The notes beneath the pieces were generated by a model that made no database searches, had not been told where the DNA came from, and saw nothing but the letters and a program-made list of their open reading frames with translations. 64,000 nucleotides of DNA from a virus, in IMG/VR virus record IMGVR_UViG_3300017917_001336, positions 62,001 to 126,000 of that record. The stretch is one strand, 5' to 3'. Below are positions 46,291-53,857 of this stretch, piece by piece (position 1 is the stretch's first letter; every line of letters starts with the position of its first letter). The position numbers and the translations under genes are program-made.

Positions 46291-46389
46291 ATGGAATTTG
46301 ATATAATAGCTACCCTGGTAGCATTTGGTTTGATAGCCCTATTTGTTGTGGGCATGTATAAGTGTGTAAAGGGTGACTCGGATGATTAA
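46291..46389 (+). CDS. 32-residue membrane mini-protein
   Basis: MEFDIIATLVAFGLIALFVV then GMYKCVKGDSDD: one membrane helix, charged tail. Ribosome binding site AAGGAG 8 nt upstream; overlaps the next gene by 8 bp. Function unknown. Confidence 0.6.
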   Translation: MEFDIIATLVAFGLIALFVVGMYKCVKGDSDD

Positions 46390-46771
46390 AGGTATTAACG
46401 GGGGCCAGTTTATAACAGTCCAGGGTGGCTCACCATCATCTACATACGTTAACAACTATTCAGGTGGCCAGGGTGTGGGCAATATGCGCTACAATACTTC
46501 TAGCCAGAACGTTGAAGTGTATGATGGTAATAACTGGGTACAGCTAGCCATGAGCTATGCTAGTGTAGAGCTGTCGGGTGATGCTCAAAGTTTACTACGC
46601 TGGGCCCAAGATGAACGTTCACGTCAGAGTCGTCGTCAAGAGCTAATTAAAAACAATCCTGCACTACAAAAAGCCTATGAAGCTATTGCTCGTGCTGAAG
46701 CTAACTTTGACATCCTGGAAAAGTTTGTGGAGAACGACAGTGAATCAGGTCAAGTCCAATCCAGCCCATAA
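46382..46771 (+). CDS. Conserved aquatic-phage protein, possibly structural
   Basis: 129 residues from ATG 46382 (a GTG at 46373 is an alternative). MIKGINGGQFITVQGGSPSS then NMRYNTSSQNVEVYDGNNWV resembles a beta motif found in unnamed cyanophage proteins and fibre-like proteins. A helical C-terminus follows (NPALQKAYEAIARAEANFDI). Function unknown. Confidence 0.7.
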   Translation: MIKGINGGQFITVQGGSPSSTYVNNYSGGQGVGNMRYNTSSQNVEVYDGNNWVQLAMSYASVELSGDAQSLLRWAQDERSRQSRRQELIKNNPALQKAYEAIARAEANFDILEKFVENDSESGQVQSSP

Positions 46772-47066
46772 CGAGGGTAGTATCAAACTACCCGGGGAAA
46801 CGGACCCGGACTTTGCTCGTGTAGTTCACGAGTATCTTAGCCATTTTGCTTACTATAAAATCAAAAAGGACTATGCTCAACGTGAGCGTTTATACGAGTG
46901 GTGTGCCCAATACATGGGTGAAAAGTACCGGGATTGGTTTGTACACGAAGGTGGCAAGTATGACAAATGGTGGACCATAAACATACGCAGTCCAAAACAT
47001 TGCACCATTTTTAGTTTACGCTGGTCCGATATCATTATCGAATTTGTTGACAGAAAATCTAAATAG
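46740..47066 (+). CDS. RWS-motif small protein (first member)
   Basis: 108 residues from GTG 46740, preceded by GGAGA; earlier frame codons overlap the upstream gene. Ends CTIFSLRWSDIIIEF, the F-x-L-R-W-S signature shared with the tandem family at 49.5-51.7 kb. The middle has ERLYEWCAQYMGEKYRDWFV, where YEWC resembles the MREWCEKSFG helix of other members. Confidence 0.66.
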   Translation: MNQVKSNPAHNEGSIKLPGETDPDFARVVHEYLSHFAYYKIKKDYAQRERLYEWCAQYMGEKYRDWFVHEGGKYDKWWTINIRSPKHCTIFSLRWSDIIIEFVDRKSK

Positions 47067-47075
47067 TGCTAAACT
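47047..47075 (+). promoter_or_regulatory. Sigma70-type promoter
   Basis: TTGACA, 17 bp, TAAACT, about 27 nt before the ATG at 47103. The -10 is weak. Confidence 0.55.
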
Positions 47076-47102
47076 AAGGCTATCGTATATCTAAAGGTAG
47101 CT

Positions 47103-47339
47103 ATGTTTACTGCTGAAACTTTTCAATCTAAGCACGACATCCGCACAATTCGCCAAGGCGAACCTAACTTCATGCTAAGTGATGGCATGGTCATGTATCC
47201 ACGGGCTATGATTCATATCATGCCTGAATGTCCGTTGCGTGTTCGCGAAATGATTAATTGGGCTATTACCGAAGGATATGTTAAAACCGTAGCACATGTT
47301 CAAGGAAAGGAACTGACATGGGAACAACTCACAAAATAA
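47103..47339 (+). CDS. Small protein, function unknown
   Basis: 78 residues (FMLSDGMVMYPRAMIHIMPE, PLRVREMINWAITEGYVKTV). Resembles a short unnamed protein of T4-like phages; overlaps the next gene by 22 bp. Confidence 0.64.
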   Translation: MFTAETFQSKHDIRTIRQGEPNFMLSDGMVMYPRAMIHIMPECPLRVREMINWAITEGYVKTVAHVQGKELTWEQLTK

Positions 47340-47497
47340 CTGGCTTTAGAAACTGGCTACAGGAAATGTGGATGTTACACAAGGACGAGTATAGTGAAAT
47401 GCACTTGCCAATTCCAGAATCAGATCAAGCTGAATACTTTCAAAAGTACAAGTATTGGCTTAAACGTGAATACCGCCACCAAACTAAGGATGAATAA
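47318..47497 (+). CDS. 59-residue aromatic protein
   Basis: MGTTHKITGFRNWLQEMWML then EYFQKYKYWLKREYRHQ. The pattern GFRNWLxEMxxxHKxEY ... YFxKYKxWLKREY recalls small proteins in cyanophages. ATG overlaps the upstream gene; function unknown. Confidence 0.68.
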   Translation: MGTTHKITGFRNWLQEMWMLHKDEYSEMHLPIPESDQAEYFQKYKYWLKREYRHQTKDE

Positions 47498-47499
47498 TA

Positions 47500-47868
47500 A
47501 TGTTTGATTCTATTTTTATATTGTTAGCCTTGCTGTTTATCAAGCATTGGTACATTGACTTTGTTAATCAATCTAATGAAGAAGTAGCGGGCAAAGGCAT
47601 TTACGGCAATGCTCACGGGCTTATGCACTCTATCAAGCATGGTGCGGCTACGTTCTTAATTTTCCTGTTGTTTAGCAAAGACTTTCCTTTTAGCGTGATT
47701 ATTGGCTTTTTGGACTTTGTGCTACACTATCACATTGACTGGGCCAAAATGAATATCAACAAGCGTTTTAAATATACAATTGAAATGCCGCAGTTCTGGG
47801 CTTGGCTTGGTGCTGATCAATTAGCTCATTCGTTAACTTATCTAGGATTGGTTTGGTTAGCAGTATGA
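47500..47868 (+). CDS. DUF3307-like membrane protein
   Basis: 122 residues, about four membrane spans. KHWYIDFVNQ near the start, FLDFVLHYHIDWAKMNINKR near residues 70-90 and FWAWLGADQLAHSLTYLGLV at the end carry the histidines and charged residues typical of DUF3307. The function of this membrane family is unknown. Overlaps the next gene by 4 bp. Confidence 0.75.
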   Translation: MFDSIFILLALLFIKHWYIDFVNQSNEEVAGKGIYGNAHGLMHSIKHGAATFLIFLLFSKDFPFSVIIGFLDFVLHYHIDWAKMNINKRFKYTIEMPQFWAWLGADQLAHSLTYLGLVWLAV

Positions 47869-48107
47869 AAGAACTTCCTGTTCACAAAGACAAATTAGGC
47901 CGCGAAATTAAAGTAAATGACTTTGTGGCTTATCCTACTCATAACAGCCTTGAGTTCGGCAAGGTTATGAAAATTAACAACAAGATGATTGGTGTGTTGC
48001 CTGTTATTCAAAAGTACAAGCATCACAAAAATACAAACAAGTATCCATCTGATCTAGTTCGTTTAGAAGCACAGGATATGACATGGTATATACTAAAGAA
48101 CTCGTAG
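47865..48107 (+). CDS. Small barrel-like protein
   Basis: 80 residues from ATG 47865 (ATGA overlap). KDKLGREIKVNDFVAYPTHN then LEFGKVMKINNKMIGVLPV fits a small SH3-like barrel found in phage proteins. Function unknown. Confidence 0.66.
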   Translation: MKELPVHKDKLGREIKVNDFVAYPTHNSLEFGKVMKINNKMIGVLPVIQKYKHHKNTNKYPSDLVRLEAQDMTWYILKNS

Positions 48108-48301
48108 ACCCAATGAAACTTCCCTGTGGAGGTACAGCATACTTTGATCAAGACTCGGGTATTGCTTATCGTTGTCAAGATTGCATGGCTGTAGTTGGAT
48201 CAATTGGGCAACCACAACGATGTAAAGATGCGGCTCAAAAATATGAAAATTGGGCGGCCATGGGTGGCGAGCCCTGGGATTACTTTGAGGAAGCAGAATA
48301 A
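48083..48301 (+). CDS. Small zinc-binding-like protein
   Basis: 72 residues. MKLPCGGTAYFDQDSGIAYR then CQDCMAVVGSIGQPQRC supplies four cysteines. C-terminal WAAMGGEPWDYFEEAE. Similar short cysteine proteins accompany T4-like genomes. Overlaps upstream by 25 bp. Confidence 0.64.
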   Translation: MVYTKELVDPMKLPCGGTAYFDQDSGIAYRCQDCMAVVGSIGQPQRCKDAAQKYENWAAMGGEPWDYFEEAE

Positions 48302-48399
48302 TGACTGATAACATGACACTGAATATTATTTGTGCTATAATCGTAGGCGTGCCTATGTTTTATGTAGCATGGCGAATTTTAAATCTAATGGAGAAATAA
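48301..48399 (+). CDS. 32-residue membrane mini-protein
   Basis: MTDNMTLNIICAIIVGVPMF then YVAWRILNLMEK: one membrane helix. Start overlaps the upstream stop (TAATG). Confidence 0.58.
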   Translation: MTDNMTLNIICAIIVGVPMFYVAWRILNLMEK

Positions 48400-48400
48400 G

Positions 48401-48868
48401 ATGAATGTAGTCAAAGGTGATCTGCTACAAATGGGCAAGGATAATGAATTTGATATTATCATGCACGGCTGTAACTGTTTTTGTATAATGGGTGGCGGTA
48501 TTGCTGCTCAAATATCAGATCAATTTCCAGATGCTCGTTTAGCAGACGACGAAACTGTGCGTGGTGACGCTGGGAAGTTAGGCACTTATACTATAGGTAT
48601 GCACGGTAGACTTGTTATTCTAAACTGCTATACTCAATTTAGAACTTCAGCAGGTGCGGGTGACGATGTATTTGAATATACAGCCTTTGAGCGTGTATTA
48701 GATAAAATTTCTATGCGTTTTGGCAAATGGCGCATTGGACTGCCTTTAATAGGTATGGGCCTCGCTGGTGGAAACCCTGAACGCATTGTTCCTATGATTG
48801 AACGTTTTGCTAGTAAAGTTGAAAGGCAGGGCGGATCTGTTACACTGGTTGAGTGGGAACGCAAATGA
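48401..48868 (+). CDS. Macro domain protein (ADP-ribose-binding hydrolase-like)
   Basis: 155 residues, a single macro domain. MNVVKGDLLQM opens the ligand pocket, HGCNCFCIMGGGIAAQISDQ near residues 22-41 is the catalytic loop region (the usual asparagine of the N-x-x-x-xMGxG motif is N24), and GLPLIGMGLAGGNPERI near residues 115-131 is the second ADP-ribose loop. Such proteins hydrolyse or bind ADP-ribose derivatives. In a phage it could remove ADP-ribose marks or NAD-derived defence signals; that role is inference. Confidence 0.85.
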   Translation: MNVVKGDLLQMGKDNEFDIIMHGCNCFCIMGGGIAAQISDQFPDARLADDETVRGDAGKLGTYTIGMHGRLVILNCYTQFRTSAGAGDDVFEYTAFERVLDKISMRFGKWRIGLPLIGMGLAGGNPERIVPMIERFASKVERQGGSVTLVEWERK

Positions 48869-49158
48869 TTAATTTAAAATTTGAATTAACTAATCCGTGG
48901 ACTGATCGCTTTGAAAGCATTCAGTGTTGGGTAGGTGTTACACCTTTTAAACACAAGTTCTGGGAAGTTCAAATAATGAAAACAGATGACATCGTGTCAT
49001 TTGACTTGCGTGTTACAACTAGACGAGATCACGCAGGAGCAGAACTATGGTTAGGCTTGTTAGGCTACAGCATCAATTTTAATGTTTACGACAATCGCCA
49101 TTGGAACCATAGCGAAGGTCGTTGGATGATTTATACCGAAGAGGAGGGGTTGCATTAA
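48865..49158 (+). CDS. Small beta-rich protein, function unknown
   Basis: 97 residues from ATG 48865 (ATGA overlap). NLKFELTNPWTDRFESIQCW then FKHKFWEVQIMK is a pattern seen in unnamed T4-like phage proteins. Its stop overlaps the next start (TAATG). Confidence 0.66.
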   Translation: MINLKFELTNPWTDRFESIQCWVGVTPFKHKFWEVQIMKTDDIVSFDLRVTTRRDHAGAELWLGLLGYSINFNVYDNRHWNHSEGRWMIYTEEEGLH

Positions 49159-49583
49159 TGTTAGATTGTTTAATTCTAGGCGATAGCCTTGCAGTAGGTG
49201 TAGGACAAATCCGCAAAGAGTGTGTTACTTACGCAAAAAGCGGAATCAATAGTTATGACTATGTTAATCGTCATGTGTTGCATACTAACGGTTCAAACAA
49301 AGAAGCTAAGACTGTTATTATCAGCTTAGGTAGTAATGACACAAAGAACATCGAAACGTACGACGAACTAGATACATTGCGTCAAATGGTTAAAGCAGAT
49401 CGTGTATATTGGATACTGCCTAACATTAAAGAAACAAAACGCAAAGCCGTTTGGATGGTTGCTGACAAATACAAAGATCATGTTATTGATGCTAGACAGT
49501 ATGACCGCAGTCCAGATCATGTACATCCAACTTATACAGGCTACAAAGGCATAGCAAATGAAACCCGTCGTACTGACCGTTGA
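49158..49583 (+). CDS. SGNH hydrolase-like protein
   Basis: 141 residues from ATG 49158 (GAGGAGGGG upstream). SGNH blocks: LILGDSLAVGVGQI with the nucleophilic serine near residue 8, the glycine block near SGINSYDYV, VIISLGSNDT with the asparagine near residue 57, and the C-terminal SPDHVHPTYTGYKGIA with D-x-x-H near residue 127. Esterase or acyl-hydrolase; one of three SGNH genes in the window. Overlaps the RWS family gene by 26 bp. Confidence 0.82.
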   Translation: MLDCLILGDSLAVGVGQIRKECVTYAKSGINSYDYVNRHVLHTNGSNKEAKTVIISLGSNDTKNIETYDELDTLRQMVKADRVYWILPNIKETKRKAVWMVADKYKDHVIDARQYDRSPDHVHPTYTGYKGIANETRRTDR

Positions 49584-49839
49584 CCAATGGAAAACTATTC
49601 GTTCTGAATTGCAAACAGAATATCCACGAACTGTCTTTATGCTTAGAGATAAGATGAAACGTGTATTAGGTTTTACTGTGCGTGAACATAAGGCATGGCT
49701 TTCTGAACCTAAGACATCAGGAGATGATTTAAACTTTGGATATTATGAGTTTCAAATCCATTTAGATTTCTTTTCAGAAAAGAAACGTACAATGTTCTTA
49801 ATGAAATTTAGTGAAGTGATTAGTAATGCAGAACTGTGA
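49558..49839 (+). CDS. RWS-family small protein
   Basis: 93 residues. VVLTVDQWKTIRSELQTEYP at the start; ends KKRTMFLMKFSEVISN, a divergent form of the family C-terminus. Overlaps the next member by 14 bp. First gene of a contiguous block of eight related genes. Confidence 0.65.
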   Translation: MKPVVLTVDQWKTIRSELQTEYPRTVFMLRDKMKRVLGFTVREHKAWLSEPKTSGDDLNFGYYEFQIHLDFFSEKKRTMFLMKFSEVISNAEL

Positions 49840-50056
49840 AGTAGGCCCATTCCGTTTGCCAGGTATTGCTTTTGATAAAGGCGAGTTGCCTACTGACTTG
49901 TTAGAAGAAATGCAATCATGGGCTAATGCTGAAGGTGTTGGCATGAGCACTACAGATAGACTTTGGTCTTTTAAGAAAGAAGCACATCGCGAATGGTTTA
50001 TTTTACGCTGGTCTGATGACATAAGCAAACGATGCAAAAAGGAAGACGATGCTTAA
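49826..50056 (+). CDS. RWS-family small protein
   Basis: 76 residues: FDKGELPTDLLEEMQSWANA helix, WSFKKEAHREWFILRWSDD C-terminal strand with the family motif. Overlaps both neighbours. Confidence 0.68.
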   Translation: MQNCEVGPFRLPGIAFDKGELPTDLLEEMQSWANAEGVGMSTTDRLWSFKKEAHREWFILRWSDDISKRCKKEDDA

Positions 50057-50345
50057 AAAGAAATTGCTCACTGATCGATCAGGTAACTTACAAGAACAAA
50101 TTCTAGAAGAGAAAGCAAAAGAACTTGCTGACGAGATGGACGCTGAAGTTTTGCGAGGTATGCTATGTGAACTTGGATGGCATCAAGTTGTTATAGCACC
50201 AGTGACGTGGGAAACTGGTGATAGAATCGATTTGTGGGTAACAAAAACAATTAAAGGAAGGCATTGGAATCGTGGTCTTGTTTGGTTGTTTGAAGACGAT
50301 AAAGATGCTATGTGGTTTAAAATGAGGTGGATGTCAAATGAGTGA
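50049..50345 (+). CDS. RWS-family small protein
   Basis: 98 residues: KAKELADEMDAEVLRGMLCE helix, WLFEDDKDAMWFKMRWMSNE C-terminus. Overlaps both neighbours by 8 bp. Confidence 0.68.
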   Translation: MLKKKLLTDRSGNLQEQILEEKAKELADEMDAEVLRGMLCELGWHQVVIAPVTWETGDRIDLWVTKTIKGRHWNRGLVWLFEDDKDAMWFKMRWMSNE

Positions 50346-50748
50346 ATCAGCAGAATTAGAACCGTGGCAACAACGTGCTTTAGATAAAATGAAGTCGTTT
50401 AAAGGCAAAGGTGTTGTACAAATTACAGGCCGTAATGCCGGTAAGAGTCATTGGAATAGTGTTGCTGTAAAACGGCTGTTTGATGACATTTACAGTCGTC
50501 CAATTGAAGCACTAATTTTCGATGTAGGAACAGTATACGGTGCTAGGTATTATACTGTTGAACCTATTGGCGGTAATTGGCCAGAGATGGAACATTGGTG
50601 TTATGCAACGTTTGGTGACAGCGGAGACAATATGTGGGGTGAGAAAAAAGCACCTAAACCTTCTGAGCGTTGGTATATGAATAACCGAAAGTTTTGGTTC
50701 CGTAATGAAAAAGATCGCGATTGGTTTGTGATAAGGTGGAACGCATGA
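50338..50748 (+). CDS. RWS-family protein fused to a P-loop-like segment
   Basis: 136 residues. The first 60 residues contain VVQITGRNAGKSHWNSVAVK, a P-loop-like GRNAGKS as in terminase-type ATPases, but no Walker B. The rest follows the family layout: ARYYTVEPIGGNWPEMEHWC, then FWFRNEKDRDWFVIRWNA. The upstream P-loop piece may be a fusion from a packaging ATPase or a genuine nucleotide-binding loop. Confidence 0.68.
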   Translation: MSESAELEPWQQRALDKMKSFKGKGVVQITGRNAGKSHWNSVAVKRLFDDIYSRPIEALIFDVGTVYGARYYTVEPIGGNWPEMEHWCYATFGDSGDNMWGEKKAPKPSERWYMNNRKFWFRNEKDRDWFVIRWNA

Positions 50749-50945
50749 TTATAGATAAAAGTGTATACTGGAATCGTGTTGTTGATCATTACTACGATGA
50801 CATTCATTGGGTAGATGGTGCTCCACGCAATATCTACGATTGGTTAGAAACAGAGTTTACTATAACATCTGATACAGGAAGCTCAGTTTTAGAATTCAAA
50901 GATGCAAGTAAGGCAACATTCTTTGTAATGAGGTTTGGTTCATGA
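50745..50945 (+). CDS. RWS-family small protein
   Basis: 66 residues from ATG 50745 (ATGA overlap). IDKSVYWNRVVDHYYDDIHW, IYDWLETEFTI, and C-terminus LEFKDASKATFFVMRFGS. Confidence 0.66.
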   Translation: MIIDKSVYWNRVVDHYYDDIHWVDGAPRNIYDWLETEFTITSDTGSSVLEFKDASKATFFVMRFGS

Positions 50946-51172
50946 TTACACAAGAACGCAAAAGCAAGTATAAGCACAAAGTAATGGTAGATAGCGGCAC
51001 TGACAGCGTATCCTTTAAGGAGATGCGTGAATGGTGCGAGAAGAGTTTTGGCCCAGGCGGCCGAAGTAAGAAGCTACGCTGGCGTGTAGGTTGGACTGAC
51101 AGTATTGATACATTTTATTTTAAAAGCGGCAAAGATGCTATGATGTTTACTTTACGGTGGAGTCATGCCTAA
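50942..51172 (+). CDS. RWS-family small protein
   Basis: 76 residues. YKHKVMVDSGTDSVSFKEMR, EWCEKSFGPGG, then FYFKSGKDAMMFTLRWSHA. ATGA overlap with the upstream gene and 8-bp overlap downstream. Confidence 0.68.
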   Translation: MITQERKSKYKHKVMVDSGTDSVSFKEMREWCEKSFGPGGRSKKLRWRVGWTDSIDTFYFKSGKDAMMFTLRWSHA

Positions 51173-51404
51173 TAAGTTTCGTGTTGATGTTGGCACACCC
51201 TGGAAAGATCCATGGGCTACTTATTTTGAGAACTTCTATCATCATTGTCAAGACATTGCTATTAAAGGCAAGTATCATGTTGATACTGTGTGCAACTACG
51301 AACTAAAACCACATGGTAGGTTAATCAAAACTAAAACACAAGGATGGTATTTACGTTGGGACGACGAGAAGTACCATACAGCATTTGTATTGAGGTGGTC
51401 TTAA
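51165..51404 (+). CDS. RWS-family small protein
   Basis: 79 residues. FRVDVGTPWKDPWATYFENF, then WYLRWDDEKYHTAFVLRWS ending exactly at the motif. The stop overlaps the next ATG (TAATG). Confidence 0.68.
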   Translation: MPNKFRVDVGTPWKDPWATYFENFYHHCQDIAIKGKYHVDTVCNYELKPHGRLIKTKTQGWYLRWDDEKYHTAFVLRWS

Positions 51405-51673
51405 TGGGAATGACTTACGAATATAAGGCATGGAATATGCAGGACAAAGCAGAGCGTGATAGGTACTTTGATGCAATTAGACGTATGCGCCGCGAGTATA
51501 CAGAAGAATATAAAGGTATATATGATCTTACTGTCAGACCAACAGTTCATTATTGGGCTGAAGAAAAATATGGATTTGCAATGGCTATGGACGGTACCGG
51601 CAACTATACTGCTGAGTATACTGTAACCAATCCTAAGAAATTTATGTTGTTTAAAATAAAGTATTGGAAATGA
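51404..51673 (+). CDS. Divergent RWS-family protein
   Basis: 89 residues from ATG 51404. YDLTVRPTVHYWAEEKYGFA, then VTNPKKFMLFKIKYWK, a weaker form of the C-terminus (F-K-I-K-Y). Last of the eight contiguous genes. Confidence 0.62.
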   Translation: MGMTYEYKAWNMQDKAERDRYFDAIRRMRREYTEEYKGIYDLTVRPTVHYWAEEKYGFAMAMDGTGNYTAEYTVTNPKKFMLFKIKYWK

Positions 51674-51942
51674 AAGCACCAGCACCTCCAGGATATGAAT
51701 GGGTAAAGATTAAAGATTTGAAACCTACCGCAATTATTACTAATGGATGCGACTGTTATCCGTGGCATGAAGTATTTGCTTGGTGGCCAGTTAAAACTGT
51801 AGCAGGCCGATATGTTTGGCGCCAAAAAATATTCAAACGTAAAGTTTGGGTAGTTTGGGGCGATGGCTTTCATATGGAGCCGGAAGTACAGTATGCAACA
51901 GCATTTGATCTAATAACACATAATGATACAAGACTTGCATAG
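51670..51942 (+). CDS. Small aromatic protein, function unknown
   Basis: 90 residues from ATG 51670 (ATGA overlap). PPGYEWVKIKDLKPTAIITN then YPWHEVFAWWPVKTVAGRYV and RKVWVVWGDGF; six tryptophans. Overlaps the methyltransferase gene by 20 bp. Confidence 0.64.
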   Translation: MKAPAPPGYEWVKIKDLKPTAIITNGCDCYPWHEVFAWWPVKTVAGRYVWRQKIFKRKVWVVWGDGFHMEPEVQYATAFDLITHNDTRLA

Positions 51943-53041
51943 ACTTTGGGGTGTAACAAATTATGTTACATCGGATCAGTTTACTGGTTATGAATCAGTA
52001 GACGATATTCTTGCAGGCTACACAAAGGAAGTGTATGATAAAGATCCAGAAGGCACAATAGAAAATGTGTTTAATACATATAGATCTATTAATCTTGTGC
52101 CAATTGTTTACTATACAGAAGAAGGCTTAATCAAAGCAATCAAAGAACTAACAGATACAACTGCTAATCCTGTAATAGATAATGTAATTGGTTTAGGAAA
52201 CAATCAAGGACAGACTATTAATCGTTTTTTATTTCCAAACATGATGACTGCTGAACCAAAAGGCAGAGGATCAAATAGTTTGCGTGATAGATTCTTGGAT
52301 GATCGTAAACTCAAACGTGCTATTAAATTATGCTTTGAACACAGAGAAGGCAACAATTTAGTAAGTCCTACAGCATTACGTAGAGCATTGGAATTAGTTA
52401 CAGGTGAGAATGTACAGAACTTTAAATGCCTTAATGCTCGTGCCATTGTAGAAGACTTATGTCCGGTTATGTGGGGCAATGTATATGATTATTCAGCAGG
52501 GTACGGTGGCAGGCTGTTAGGTATAACCACAAGTCGTATGCGTTACAATTATCTAGCAGTTGACCCAAATACTGAAACAGTTAATTACCTTAATTACTTA
52601 AATGAGCTAATTGATCAAGCAGTAGGTAATAAAGGTAGTATAATACAAAGTGTAAGCGAAGAATATCAGCCTACAGATATTGATCTTGCCTTTAGTAGCC
52701 CTCCTTATTTTAATCTAGAAAAGTACAGCGATGAACCTACACAATGTATGGTACGCTATACTACAATGGATGAATGGTTCGACGGATATGTTGTTCCTAC
52801 AATGAAGAACATACATAAAGGACTTAATGCAGATGGTGTGTTTGCTACAAACATTGCTGACTACAAAAGCTACGGAAATAAAGAATATCTTGTTGTTGAT
52901 CGTTGGATTGAAACAGCAGAGAGTTTAGGTTTTAAGTTTGAAAAAACTATTAAAATGATGTTAAATACTCGTCCAGGTGTTGGCAACAATAAAACTGAAG
53001 GTCGAGAGAAGTTTGAAGGCGTTTACGTTTTTAGGAAATAA
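51923..53041 (+). CDS. DNA methyltransferase-like protein (SPPY type)
   Basis: 372 residues. The SAM-dependent core lies in the C-terminal half: motif I-like DYSAGYGGRLLGITTS near residue 190, a DxxxxxxN segment in AVDPNTETVNYL, the catalytic motif IV SSPPYFNLEKYS near residue 258, and the C-terminal GVGNNKTEGREKFEGVYVF. SPPY is typical of N4-cytosine methyltransferases. The N-terminal 180 residues may give target specificity. No partner restriction enzyme is seen, so protection of phage DNA is a likely use. Ends 1 bp before the nucleotidase gene. Confidence 0.8.
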   Translation: MIQDLHRLWGVTNYVTSDQFTGYESVDDILAGYTKEVYDKDPEGTIENVFNTYRSINLVPIVYYTEEGLIKAIKELTDTTANPVIDNVIGLGNNQGQTINRFLFPNMMTAEPKGRGSNSLRDRFLDDRKLKRAIKLCFEHREGNNLVSPTALRRALELVTGENVQNFKCLNARAIVEDLCPVMWGNVYDYSAGYGGRLLGITTSRMRYNYLAVDPNTETVNYLNYLNELIDQAVGNKGSIIQSVSEEYQPTDIDLAFSSPPYFNLEKYSDEPTQCMVRYTTMDEWFDGYVVPTMKNIHKGLNADGVFATNIADYKSYGNKEYLVVDRWIETAESLGFKFEKTIKMMLNTRPGVGNNKTEGREKFEGVYVFRK

Positions 53042-53042
53042 A

Positions 53043-53558
53043 ATGATTATATATTTAGATATGGATGATGTCGTTGCTGACTGGCGTGATGCCGCAGAAA
53101 CTTTGCTTAAATTAAAGTTTCCAAACGGAGATCAGTGGGCACGAATCCCAGACGATAAGTGGCAAGAACTAAAACGTGCTAGTCGTTTTTATCGTGACTT
53201 GCCTATGAAGCATGGTGCAAAAGAGTTAGTTGATTTTTGTCTTAATGCAGTGGAGTACGGACTTGCAGATGAAGTTCGCTTCCTGACTGCTATACCACAC
53301 AACAACGATATGCCTTGGACATTCCAAGATAAGGTTTGGTGGGCACATGAACGTTTCCCAAACATTCCTGTATTCTTTGGTCCTTATAGTCACGATAAGC
53401 AAGATCATTGTCGCCCCGGAGATATCTTAATTGACGATCGTACAGACAACTGTATGCAATGGGAAGCCCGTGGCGGACTTGCACACATTTATAGAACTTG
53501 GGAAGGATGCAGACCATGGCTGGAACTTACACTAAATCCAATGCCCGAGCTACCGTAA
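53043..53558 (+). CDS. Deoxyribonucleotidase-like HAD hydrolase (NT5C type)
   Basis: 171 residues from ATG 53043. IYLDMDDVVADWRDAAETLL carries the HAD nucleophile and acid D-x-D; FLTAIPHNNDMPW holds the motif II threonine; ILIDDRTDNCMQWEARGG near residue 136 is motif III with the paired aspartates. Matches the 5'(3')-deoxyribonucleotidase family, which dephosphorylates deoxynucleotides and occurs in phages to adjust nucleotide pools. Confidence 0.82.
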   Translation: MIIYLDMDDVVADWRDAAETLLKLKFPNGDQWARIPDDKWQELKRASRFYRDLPMKHGAKELVDFCLNAVEYGLADEVRFLTAIPHNNDMPWTFQDKVWWAHERFPNIPVFFGPYSHDKQDHCRPGDILIDDRTDNCMQWEARGGLAHIYRTWEGCRPWLELTLNPMPELP

Positions 53559-53857
53559 GTGAGCACTTGGGTATGTCTACTAAAACTACACAGAAATACC
53601 AAGTATATGGCGATGAAGTTTACGAACGACGAGTAGTACATAAATTTACTATGGGTGATGTTGAAGACCCCGAGTTGTATGCTGCCCAACCAATTTACGA
53701 ATGGCAACAAACTGAACACGGACAATGGGTAATGAAATATGGTAAAGATCCACAGTACCATATGAACATGGAACCAGTTACTTACGGATACCAAATTGTT
53801 ATCACAGCCCATATTACGCCCAAACGCTGGACAGAGTATTGCTTACGATTTGCTTGA
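53516..53857 (+). CDS. Small protein, function unknown
   Basis: 113 residues from ATG 53516 (AAGG 8 nt upstream). AGTYTKSNARATVSEHLGMS then KTTQKYQVYGDEVYERRVVH; the C-terminal part is beta-rich (VTYGYQIVITAHITPKRW). Overlaps the nucleotidase by 43 bp. Confidence 0.6.
   Translation: MAGTYTKSNARATVSEHLGMSTKTTQKYQVYGDEVYERRVVHKFTMGDVEDPELYAAQPIYEWQQTEHGQWVMKYGKDPQYHMNMEPVTYGYQIVITAHITPKRWTEYCLRFA

Noticed and set aside
49122-49157. Upstream in-frame start of the SGNH gene
   Set aside because: The extension lies inside the upstream gene and ATG 49158 has a strong GAGGAGGGG ribosome binding site.
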